Assembly: GCA_051653405.1 (NCBI GenBank)
Contig: JBOFWC010000112.1
Location: 1-6,337 of the forward strand
Direction of reading: 5' to 3'
Origin: Proteocatella sp051653405
GTDB lineage: Bacteria > Bacillota > Clostridia > Peptostreptococcales > Filifactoraceae
Length of the DNA: 6,337 nt
Shown: positions 1 to 4,664 of the stretch, piece after piece
How positions within the stretch are numbered: position 1 is the stretch's first letter
Layout: every line of letters begins with the position of its first letter
Translations under genes and position numbers: made by a program
The notes under the pieces: model-generated
The model's database searches: none
Told to the model about the DNA's origin: nothing
The model's input: only the letters and a program-made list of their open reading frames with translations

Positions 1-116
<116 letters not shown>

Positions 117-300
117 AATGTTTGTCTGGTTCGGATTAAACATCCGACATATCTTTTTTCGTTATCTCAATATTTGAAATTACGGTTATTACTTTTTAGA
201 TGATTTCTCATCTGTAAATGGTTGTATATTCTACTGTTTAGTTTTCAAGGTTCATGTTTATTTTGTGTCTTTTTTGTGTTTTTTAAGCACCTGACGACTT
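117..300 (-). promoter_or_regulatory. rRNA operon leader with two hairpins
   Basis: This is the stretch between the downstream rRNA promoter and the 16S 5' end. It would be transcribed as precursor leader and removed during maturation. Two clean hairpins are visible: TCGGAT/ATCCGA with a 5-base loop (131-147), just outside the 16S 5' end, and AGATGA/TCATCT with a 4-base loop (198-213). On the transcribed strand, ACCTTGAAAACTAAACAG (233-250) resembles the conserved Firmicute rRNA leader segment around boxA that is tied to antitermination and processing. The boxA reading is tentative. I see no coding region here. Confidence 0.6.
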
Positions 301-305
301 TTATT

Positions 306-334
306 ATTATACTCTCTCATCATTGTTTTGTCAA
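306..334 (-). promoter_or_regulatory. rRNA promoter, proximal (P2)
   Basis: The minus strand reads TTGACA (329-334), a 17-base spacer, then TATAAT (306-311), a perfect sigma-A consensus. Immediately upstream, roughly 335-365, the minus strand is a run of A-tracts, which fits an UP element contacting the alpha subunit C-terminal domain. Transcription would start near 299 and run leftward into the 16S gene. Consensus hexamers plus an A-tract UP element are what strong rRNA promoters look like. Confidence 0.92.
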
Positions 335-412
335 CACTTTTTTTGTTTTTTATTTTTTATTTTAGTGTTTGATTTTCAATTGTAAACTTAATTGATTTCT
401 TAGAGCTTTATT

Positions 413-441
413 ATAATATCATTTTGTAATTCATTTGTCAA
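413..441 (-). promoter_or_regulatory. rRNA promoter, distal (P1)
   Basis: The minus strand reads TTGACA (436-441), a 17-base spacer ending in TGA, then TATTAT (413-418). The -35 is perfect, the -10 is one base off consensus, and the TG dinucleotide adds an extended -10. It sits 107 bases upstream of the second rRNA promoter. That tandem arrangement is common for rRNA operons in this group. Transcription would run leftward through P2 into the 16S gene. Confidence 0.8.
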
Positions 442-530
442 CATAATTAACTTATTTATTTTATATTTTTTAAAATCAAGATAATTTTAATTCTATATAA
501 ATAATTTTCTGAACTTTTGAACACAAAATA

Positions 531-539
531 TGATATAAT
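531..539 (+). promoter_or_regulatory. Extended -10 promoter for the 583-984 gene
   Basis: The plus strand reads TG-A-TATAAT at 531-539, a perfect -10 with the extended TG motif. At the expected distance upstream (about 511-516) there is no good -35 hexamer, so the extended -10 would carry recognition. Transcription would start near 546, leaving a leader of about 37 bases. The region is very AT-rich, so a chance match is possible. Confidence 0.55.
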
Positions 540-582
540 ATTTTGTTATAACTTTTATATATTTAAGAAAAGAGAATAAATT

Positions 583-984
583 ATGAGAAATCAACAACTT
601 GAAAAAAAGATAATAAAAATCGACAAAGATATAGAAGGCCTAAATATCGCAAAAAAATATCTTTCCAATGCAGCTGAAATTGAAGATGTTAAGGTTGGAC
701 TAAACAGAGAAAGACAACTTATGATTTTAAGCTTATATCAAGATGATAATAAATCTAGGATAGAATGCCTTGAACTTTTAAAAAATAAGCTAAACAAAGA
801 GTTATTTAAGGAAGAACAATTAGAATTGCTTGATAATATAAAAGAAATTTTCGGAAGAAGATTTCCTGATGTAAGTAAAAGTAGTAACGGGCTTAATGCA
901 TGGCTTAATTTTATTGATATTAAATGCGAATGGATTCAAGTAGAAGGATCTGAATGGGCCAAACTTATAATAACTGACATTTAA
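583..984 (+). CDS. Hypothetical protein, coiled-coil-like N-terminus
   Basis: This 133-residue product matches no family I recognise. The first 80 or so residues are charged and rich in Lys, Glu, Leu and Ile (for example MRNQQLEKKIIKIDKDIEGL at 1-20), which suggests long helices or a coiled coil. The last 45 or so residues look more globular, with FGRRFPD near residue 90 and several Trp (NAWLNF, CEWIQV, SEWAKL) towards the end. There is no signal peptide, membrane segment or metal motif. The start follows a weak AAGAG ribosome binding site 8 bases upstream, much poorer than those of its neighbours. An extended -10 promoter (531-539) and the terminator at 1021-1056 frame it as a single-gene unit. 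It diverges from the rRNA operon and converges with rplL. I am fairly confident that it is real, and its function is unknown. Confidence 0.75.
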   Translation: MRNQQLEKKIIKIDKDIEGLNIAKKYLSNAAEIEDVKVGLNRERQLMILSLYQDDNKSRIECLELLKNKLNKELFKEEQLELLDNIKEIFGRRFPDVSKSSNGLNAWLNFIDIKCEWIQVEGSEWAKLIITDI

Positions 985-1020
985 TAAATATTAGTTATAC
1001 AATAAGTATCCAGAATAAAT

Positions 1021-1056
1021 AAAAACGTAGTTTGTTTTAAACAAACTACGTTTTTT
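1021..1056. terminator. Bidirectional terminator between the 583-984 gene and rplL
   Basis: The arms 1021-1037 and 1039-1055 are perfect reverse complements around T1038, with core ACGTAGTTTGTTT. The plus strand has a T-run at 1051-1056, and the minus strand has a T-run from the complement of 1021-1025. It sits between two convergent genes, ending 36 bases after the plus-strand stop and lying 26 bases beyond the rplL stop. It can therefore serve as an intrinsic terminator both ways. It marks the 3' end of the rplJL transcript. Confidence 0.93.
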
Positions 1057-1080
1057 ATATAGAAATTTAATAATCTTAAA

Positions 1081-1446
1081 TTACTTAACTTCTGCTTTTG
1101 CTCCAGCAGCTTCAAGTTCTTCAACGATTTTCTTAGCTTCGTCAGCTGAAACAGCTTCTTTAACAGTTTTAGGAGCTCCATCAACAAGATCTTTTGCTTC
1201 TTTAAGACCTAGTCCAGTTATTCCTCTAACAACTTTGATAACTCCAACTTTTGAAGATCCAGCGTCTGTTAATATTACATCAAACTCTGTTTTTTCTTCA
1301 GCAGCAGCACCAGCATCTCCAGCAGCAGCTACCATTACAGGAGCAGATGCAGATACACCGAATTTCTCCTCTGCAGCTTTAACTAATTCATTTAATTCTA
1401 AAACTTTCATTTCTTCTATAGCTTGTAATATTTGCTCTATAGTCAT
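1081..1446 (-). CDS. rplL: 50S ribosomal protein L7/L12
   Basis: This is the 121-residue stalk protein that recruits translation GTPases (EF-Tu, EF-G, IF2) to the ribosome. The N-terminal dimerisation region MTIEQILQAIEEMKVLELNE (1-20) is followed by an Ala/Gly-rich hinge around 37-52. The globular C-terminal domain contains KVGVIKVVRGITGLGLKEAK and ends in GAKAEVK. The start was placed at ATG 1446 because GGAGG (1455-1459) lies 8 bases upstream. An earlier in-frame ATG at 1461 overlaps the ribosome binding site itself and would add five atypical residues. It is 61 bases downstream of rplJ and shares its transcript. In most Firmicutes rpoB follows closely. Here the gene is followed by a terminator and a convergent gene instead. 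Confidence 0.98.
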   Translation of the reverse strand: MTIEQILQAIEEMKVLELNELVKAAEEKFGVSASAPVMVAAAGDAGAAAEEKTEFDVILTDAGSSKVGVIKVVRGITGLGLKEAKDLVDGAPKTVKEAVSADEAKKIVEELEAAGAKAEVK

Positions 1447-1507
1447 TTTAATTACCTCCATATTTTTTAAAATATTTTTATTTTCAATTTTTATTTATGT
1501 GATTTTA

Positions 1508-2014
1508 TTAAGCGCCTTGCTCTTCTTTTTGCTTTGCAACTGCATCAAGCATGTAAACAAAGTTAGAAACTGGAGCTTTGAAGCTTCCAAGAAGCTTAGC
1601 GATAAGCTCTTCTCTTGATGGTATTTTAGATATAGCTACCATACCTTCTGCATCGTAGTATTCACCTTCTACATATCCCATTTTAAATTCTAAAGCTGGG
1701 CATGTTTTAGCGAAATCTGCTACGATTTTAGCTGGTGCTACTGCATCTTCGTATCCAAATGCTATTGCATTTGTTCCTACAAGATTAACATCATCTAATT
1801 TTTCTAGATTTCCTACTTGAGCTGCAGCTCTTCTTACTAATGTATTTTTGTATACTTTGTAATCTATACCTGCTTCTCTAAATTTATTTCTTAAGTTTGT
1901 TGCCTGCTCAACAGTAAGCCCTTTGTAGTTAACAACCACTACTGATTGTGCTCTTTGTAACTTATCTGCAATTTCGTCCACAACAACTTGTTTTATTTCG
2001 ATTGCCTTTGACAT
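1508..2014 (-). CDS. rplJ: 50S ribosomal protein L10
   Basis: L10 anchors L7/L12 dimers to the GTPase-associated centre of the large subunit and, bound to L12, represses its own operon. The 168-residue length is normal. Recognisable segments are VVVVNYKGLTVEQATNLRNK near residue 25, YKVYKNTLVRRA around 52-63, GTNAIAFGYEDAVAPAKIV around 80-98, and the C-terminal IPSREELIAKLLGSFKAPV leading into the helix that binds L12. ATG 2014 has GGAGG at 2023-2027 with 8-base spacing. The gene is separated from rplA by almost 200 bases carrying its own promoter (2169-2197), an L10 leader motif and an attenuator hairpin, so rplJ-rplL is a separately controlled unit within the larger cluster. Confidence 0.98.
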   Translation of the reverse strand: MSKAIEIKQVVVDEIADKLQRAQSVVVVNYKGLTVEQATNLRNKFREAGIDYKVYKNTLVRRAAAQVGNLEKLDDVNLVGTNAIAFGYEDAVAPAKIVADFAKTCPALEFKMGYVEGEYYDAEGMVAISKIPSREELIAKLLGSFKAPVSNFVYMLDAVAKQKEEQGA

Positions 2015-2047
2015 ATCTAGTACCTCCTTCTTTCGTATTTTATACTT

Positions 2048-2082
2048 AAAAAGCCTTCGTAGTACGTAGACATACGAAGGCT
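2048..2082 (-). terminator. rplJL attenuator / intrinsic terminator
   Basis: On the minus strand AGCCTTCGTA (2073-2082) and TACGAAGGCT (2052-2061) form a perfect 10-bp stem with an 11-base loop, followed by TTTT. It lies inside the rplJ leader, 34 bases before the start codon, so it would stop transcription before the coding region. In B. subtilis, L10(L12)4 is known to control rplJL by transcription attenuation, and this layout fits. A short alternative hairpin (TATAG/CTATA, 2082-2094) abuts the 5' arm of the terminator. Confidence 0.85.
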
Positions 2083-2094
2083 ATAGTTTCTATA

Positions 2095-2145
2095 TAACAA
2101 ACAACCTCGGTAGGATTTATTTTTGCACCTACTGTCTACAGTGTA
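2095..2145 (-). promoter_or_regulatory. L10 leader (binding site for the L10-L12 complex)
   Basis: The transcribed strand carries CAGTAGGTGC, a short A-rich loop and ATCCTACCGAGGT. GTAGG (2128-2132) pairs with CCTAC (2110-2114), and an outer ACTGT/ACAGT repeat lies at 2131-2142. This closely matches what I recall of the conserved L10 leader, which mimics the L10 site on 23S rRNA. Its position, between the rplJ promoter and the attenuator hairpin, is also as expected. When bound by excess L10(L12)4 it should favour termination at 2048-2082. The boundaries are approximate. Confidence 0.85.
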
Positions 2146-2168
2146 CTATTCACTTTTTCAACTTTTTC

Positions 2169-2197
2169 AGTATACTATACTTTTTCTTGTTTGTCAA
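2169..2197 (-). promoter_or_regulatory. rplJL promoter
   Basis: The minus strand has TTGACA (2192-2197), a 17-base spacer and TATACT (2169-2174), a near-perfect sigma-A promoter. Transcription would begin near 2162, giving a leader of about 147 bases that contains the L10 site and the attenuator. The -35 lies 14 bases after the rplA stop codon. I found no terminator between rplA and this promoter, so read-through from the upstream genes may also reach rplJ. Confidence 0.9.
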
Positions 2198-2210
2198 CAA
2201 TAAACTATAA

Positions 2211-2909
2211 TTATTCGCTAACTCTTACTGGGTTAACTTTTACTCCAGGTCCCATAGTACTTGCAAATGTTACAGATTTTATATACTGTCCTTTTGCTGC
2301 AGATGGCTTAGCTTTAATTACAGCTTCTATTAACGCATGGAAGTTCTCTGTTAATTTTTCTTTACCAAATGATACTTTTCCTACTGGTACGTGAATTATA
2401 TTAGTTTTGTCAAGTCTGTATTCTACTTTACCTGCTTTGATTTCGTCGATTGCTTTTGCAACGTCAAATGTAACAGTTCCTGATTTAGGGTTTGGCATAA
2501 GTCCTTTTGGTCCTAATACCTTTCCTAATCTTCCTACTACTCCCATCATATCTGGTGTAGCTACTATTATATCAAATTCAAACCAGTTTTCGCCTTGAAT
2601 TTTAGCTACTAGTTCTTCTGCTCCAACAAAATCTGCTCCTGCTGCTTCAGCTTCCTTAGCTTTTTCACCTTTTGCGAATACTAATACTCTCTTAGTTTTT
2701 CCTGTTCCGTGTGGAAGCACTATTGCTCCTCTTACTTGTTGATCAGCGTGTCTTGAATCTACGCCTAGCTTTATGTGTGCTTCAACTGTCTCATCGAACT
2801 TAGCTGATGCTACATCTACAACTACTCCAAGTGCTTCAGAAGCTACATATAAGTTTTGTCTGTCATACTTTTTAAGAGCTTCTTGGTACTTCTTAGGTTG
2901 CTTAGCCAT
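2211..2909 (-). CDS. rplA: 50S ribosomal protein L1
   Basis: L1 forms the mobile L1 stalk on 23S rRNA, acts in release of deacylated tRNA from the E site, and is a translational repressor of its own mRNA. The 232 residues include the family signature VVGRLGKVLGPKGLMPNPKS in mid-protein. VEYRLDKTNIIHVPVGKVSF and TFASTMGPGVKVNP follow towards the C-terminus. The start is placed at ATG 2909 (MAKQPKKYQEAL). GGAGG (2918-2922) lies 8 bases upstream of it, whereas the in-frame ATG at 2915 would be only 2 bases from that site. The intergenic region upstream carries an RNA element resembling the 23S L1 site, consistent with autogenous control. The spacing from rplK is 75 bases. Confidence 0.97.
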   Translation of the reverse strand: MAKQPKKYQEALKKYDRQNLYVASEALGVVVDVASAKFDETVEAHIKLGVDSRHADQQVRGAIVLPHGTGKTKRVLVFAKGEKAKEAEAAGADFVGAEELVAKIQGENWFEFDIIVATPDMMGVVGRLGKVLGPKGLMPNPKSGTVTFDVAKAIDEIKAGKVEYRLDKTNIIHVPVGKVSFGKEKLTENFHALIEAVIKAKPSAAKGQYIKSVTFASTMGPGVKVNPVRVSE

Positions 2910-2925
2910 AATCATTTCCTCCTTC

Positions 2926-2963
2926 GTGGTAATAACGGTAAAATTTTTTATTTGCCTCCCACC
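2926..2963 (-). promoter_or_regulatory. Putative L1 binding site in mRNA before rplA
   Basis: The transcribed strand reads GGTGGGAGGC (2954-2963) and, after an AT-rich loop, TTACCAC (2926-2932). E. coli 23S rRNA has GGTGGGAGGC and AATACCAC on the two strands of its L1-binding helix, so both halves resemble the rRNA target. GTGG can pair with CCAC. The element ends three bases before the rplA ribosome binding site (2918-2922), so bound L1 could block translation of rplA. L1 autoregulation through rRNA mimicry is established in other bacteria. The assignment here is from sequence resemblance only. Confidence 0.7.
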
Positions 2964-2984
2964 AATCTATATAAGCAAATAGAA

Positions 2985-3410
2985 TTAATCTTCTACAACG
3001 ATTCCCATACTTCTTGCTGTTCCAGCAACCATACTCATAGCCGCTTCAACGCTTGCTGCATTTAAGTCTGGCATTTTTAACTCTGCAATCTCTCTGATTT
3101 GTGCAGTTGTTATTTTTGCAACTTTCTTCTTGTTTGGCTCTCCTGAACCTGACTCTATCTTGCACGATTTCTTTATAAGAACCGCTGCAGGTGGAGTCTT
3201 AGTTATGAATGAGAACGATCTGTCTTGATATACAGTAATTACTACTGGTATTATCATTCCAGCTTGATCAGCAGTCTTTGCATTATACTGCTTTGTAAAC
3301 TCCATTATGTTAACTCCGTGCTGTCCTAATGCTGGTCCTACTGGCGGCGCTGGAGTAGCTTTACCTGCTGGTATTTGAAGTTTTATTTGTCCAATTACTT
3401 TTTTAGCCAT
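2985..3410 (-). CDS. rplK: 50S ribosomal protein L11
   Basis: L11 binds the GTPase-associated region of 23S rRNA and is needed for stringent factor activation and normal factor-dependent GTP hydrolysis. The 141-residue length is exact for the family. The N-terminal domain has IKLQIPAGKATPAPPVGPAL and GQHGVNIMEFTKQYN. The linker and C-terminal RNA-binding domain run through TKTPPAAVLIKK to the signature AAMSMVAGTARSMGIVVED at the end. ATG 3410 follows GGAGG (3420-3424) by 9 bases. It lies 26 bases after nusG with no room for a separate promoter, so it is in the rpmG-secE-nusG transcript. The next gene, rplA, follows after the L1-site element. Confidence 0.98.
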   Translation of the reverse strand: MAKKVIGQIKLQIPAGKATPAPPVGPALGQHGVNIMEFTKQYNAKTADQAGMIIPVVITVYQDRSFSFITKTPPAAVLIKKSCKIESGSGEPNKKKVAKITTAQIREIAELKMPDLNAASVEAAMSMVAGTARSMGIVVED

Positions 3411-3436
3411 TTAATGACACCTCCTATTATCCAAGT

Positions 3437-3973
3437 CTAATCTACTTTTTTTCTTATTTGAGACATTTCTAGGTCTAACATTGTCTCTCTATCTCCGAAC
3501 ATAAATATTTTGACTTTAACTATTGCATTTTCTGCATCGATTTCTTCTATAGTTCCATCGAAGTCTTTGAACGCTCCTGCTACTATCTCAATTTTTTGTC
3601 CTATTTCAAAGTCTATGTCTAAAACTGATTTCATTTCTTTTTCCAGACCCATATTTTCAACTTCTTCTGGTGTGAGAGCTATCGGTTTAGAGTTAGGTCC
3701 AACAAAGCCTGTAACACCTTTTGTGTTTCTTACAATATACCAAGACTCATCTGTAACAAACATCTTTACAAGACAATACCCTGGAAATATCTTTCTTTGT
3801 TTTACTTTTTTCTTGCCGTTTTTGATTTCTACAAGCTCTTCTACCGGAACAGCTACATCTTGGATTATATCTTCCATATTTCTGTTTTTAACAGACTTTT
3901 CGATTGTAGCCTTAACTTTATTTTCGTGTCCGGAATAGGTATGAACAACATACCATTGTGCTTTTTCGCTCAA
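3437..3973 (-). CDS. nusG: Transcription termination/antitermination factor NusG
   Basis: NusG binds the RNA polymerase clamp and affects elongation, pausing and termination. In bacteria it can also bridge to the ribosome. The 178 residues show the NGN domain first (WYVVHTYSGHENKVKATIEK at 7-26, then KIFPGYCLVKM and VRNTKGVTGFVG). The C-terminal KOW domain contains IGQKIEIVAGAFKDFDGTIE and IFMFGDRETMLDLEMSQI. The start codon is TTG at 3973, not ATG. It follows AAGGGGGA by 7 bases, the secE stop codon lies in frame 15 bases upstream, and the next ATG is about 32 codons in, which would cut into the NGN core. Only 12 bases separate it from secE, and its ribosome binding site directly follows that stop, so the two are probably coupled in translation. 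Confidence 0.97.
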   Translation of the reverse strand: MSEKAQWYVVHTYSGHENKVKATIEKSVKNRNMEDIIQDVAVPVEELVEIKNGKKKVKQRKIFPGYCLVKMFVTDESWYIVRNTKGVTGFVGPNSKPIALTPEEVENMGLEKEMKSVLDIDFEIGQKIEIVAGAFKDFDGTIEEIDAENAIVKVKIFMFGDRETMLDLEMSQIRKKVD

Positions 3974-3985
3974 GGCCAGTCCCCC

Positions 3986-4192
3986 TTAGTTTCCTAATAT
4001 CTTACTCATAATAAATCCAAATACTGAATCTATTCCGTAGATAATAACTGCCATAACCACAACTGTAAGTATTACTGTCGTTGTATAGTTAGCCATTTCT
4101 TTTTTGGTCGGCCAGTGAACTTTTTTAAGTTCAGTTCTAACTTCACTCAAAAATTTTCCTAAAGAAAATTTTTCCTTTGCTTCTGTTTGCAT
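3986..4192 (-). CDS. secE: Preprotein translocase subunit SecE
   Basis: SecE is the small membrane subunit that clamps SecY in the Sec translocon. The 68-residue product is of the short, single-span form usual in Gram-positive bacteria. It has a charged amphipathic segment with the family signature SEVRTELKKVHWPTKKEM (about 16-33), followed by one membrane helix, TTVILTVVVMAVIIYGI, at about 38-54, and a short tail. The start is placed at ATG 4192, with AGGGTG (4200-4205) 7 bases upstream. A TTG immediately before it (4195) is a less likely alternative that adds one residue. It lies between rpmG (21-base gap) and nusG (12-base gap), the standard order in Firmicutes. Confidence 0.96.
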   Translation of the reverse strand: MQTEAKEKFSLGKFLSEVRTELKKVHWPTKKEMANYTTTVILTVVVMAVIIYGIDSVFGFIMSKILGN

Positions 4193-4213
4193 CAACTCAC
4201 ACCCTTTACTAAC

Positions 4214-4363
4214 TTATTTAGTTTCTTTATGTGTAGTGTGTTTTTTGCAGAATTTACAATATTTTTCAAGTTCAATCCTATCTGGATTGTTTTTCTTGTT
4301 TTTCATAGAATTGTAATTTCTTTGCTTACACTCTTGACAAGCTAATGTCACTTTTACTCTCAT
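4214..4363 (-). CDS. rpmG: 50S ribosomal protein L33, zinc-binding form
   Basis: This 49-residue large-subunit protein has four cysteines in two pairs, C9-x2-C12 (ACQEC) and C36-x2-C39 (YCKFC). It is therefore the zinc-ribbon (C+) form of L33 and not the zinc-free paralogue induced under zinc starvation. Other family features are the start MRVKVTLACQECKQRNY and the lysine-rich end HTTHKETK. ATG 4363 is preceded by GGAGG (4370-4374) at 6 bases. An in-frame ATG 13 codons upstream gives a non-homologous extension that crosses this site, so it was rejected. It is the first gene of the rpmG-secE-nusG-rplK-rplA unit, with its promoter at 4443-4471. Confidence 0.97.
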   Translation of the reverse strand: MRVKVTLACQECKQRNYNSMKNKKNNPDRIELEKYCKFCKKHTTHKETK

Positions 4364-4442
4364 AGTGCACCTCCTATAGTGGTATAAACTAGAAGGATCC
4401 ATTCCATAACATAGATTGGTGTAATTATGGTTTTACCTTTAA

Positions 4443-4471
4443 ATTTTACTACAAGTACTATATCGTGTCAA
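4443..4471 (-). promoter_or_regulatory. Promoter of the rpmG-secE-nusG-rplK-rplA operon
   Basis: The minus strand has TTGACA (4466-4471), a 17-base spacer and TAAAAT (4443-4448), one base from the -10 consensus. Transcription would start near 4436, giving a leader of about 73 bases. A CCATAA/TTATGG hairpin (4404-4409 with 4425-4430) lies close to the start of this leader. A run of A residues lies on the minus strand directly upstream of the -35 and could act as an UP element. Confidence 0.88.
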
Positions 4472-4489
4472 TCTTTTTTTTGCACAATT

Positions 4490-4512
4490 AAAAAACCTGT
4501 CTTTTTCACAGG
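4490..4512 (-). terminator. Intrinsic terminator upstream of the rpmG promoter
   Basis: The minus strand reads CCTGT-GAAAAAG-ACAGG followed by six T. The stem is 4508-4512 with 4496-4500, and the T-run is 4490-4495. The stem is only 5 bp but GC-containing and has a proper U-tract, oriented leftward. No gene on the minus strand lies upstream of it, because the next gene to the right is on the opposite strand. It therefore ends either a very short RNA from the promoter at 4546-4575 or the transcript of a gene no longer present. Confidence 0.6.
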
Positions 4513-4545
4513 ATATCTTTAGTAACTTATAATATTAACTTTTAC

Positions 4546-4575
4546 ATTATATCATACCTTATCAACACTTGTAAA
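4546..4575 (-). promoter_or_regulatory. Second minus-strand promoter with extended -10
   Basis: The minus strand reads TTTACA (4570-4575), an 18-base spacer ending in TGA, then TATAAT (4546-4551). The -10 is perfect with an extended TG, and the -35 matches five of six bases. It would start transcription near 4539, only about 50 bases before the terminator at 4490-4512. The AT-rich background raises the chance of a spurious match. Confidence 0.5.
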
Positions 4576-4638
4576 TATTATAGTTTTTATATATTATATA
4601 GGTATGTAAGAATATAAATATATAATTGCTATAATATT
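4574..4638. repeat. 10-bp inverted repeat spanning the regulator promoter
   Basis: AATATTATAG (4574-4583) is the exact reverse complement of CTATAATATT (4629-4638), with 45 bases between. The right arm contains the -10 of the Crp/Fnr gene promoter. The left arm places a TATAAT on the minus strand. It could be a pair of operator half-sites or simply two -10 elements facing apart in AT-rich DNA. Confidence 0.4.
4627..4635 (+). promoter_or_regulatory. Promoter of the Crp/Fnr regulator gene
   Basis: The plus strand reads TG-C-TATAAT at 4627-4635, an extended -10. No good -35 hexamer lies at the usual distance (about 4607-4612). Transcription would start near 4642, leaving a leader of only about 23 bases. 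A promoter lacking a good -35 is often dependent on, or sensitive to, a regulator, which would fit autoregulation, but no classical Crp/Fnr palindrome is visible. Confidence 0.55.
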
Positions 4639-4664
4639 TTTTAATAAAAAGAGGTGTTTCCAAC

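Noticed and set aside
981..1187. Minus-strand reading frame of 68 codons across the terminator and the rplL end
   Set aside because: It overlaps rplL in another frame and runs through the perfect terminator palindrome; the Leu/Lys-rich product is a shadow of the L12 coding sequence.
1447..1461. Upstream ATG start for rplL adding MEVIK
   Set aside because: That ATG overlaps the GGAGG binding site, so it cannot be the start served by that site; MTIEQ fits both the spacing and the family length.
1235..1618. Plus-strand open frame opposite rplL and rplJ
   Set aside because: It is antisense to two certain genes and has no ribosome binding site; its composition reflects the Ala-rich L12 hinge read backwards.
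3510..3938. 142-codon plus-strand frame opposite nusG
   Set aside because: It lies entirely antisense to nusG, which is an unmistakable match. It has no promoter or ribosome binding site and its residue pattern is low complexity.
4364..4402. N-terminal extension of L33 by 13 residues
   Set aside because: The extension covers the ribosome binding site at 4370-4374 and has no family resemblance; the 49-residue form is standard.
4559..4567. TTATCAACA resembling a DnaA box
   Set aside because: It is a single imperfect match in AT-rich DNA, with no cluster of boxes and no dnaA or dnaN nearby; not evidence of an origin.
4364..4664. tRNA gene upstream of rpmG, as sometimes found in this neighbourhood in Firmicutes
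   Set aside because: No cloverleaf, T-loop GTTCGA motif or acceptor stem is visible on either strand; the interval holds promoters, a hairpin and a terminator.
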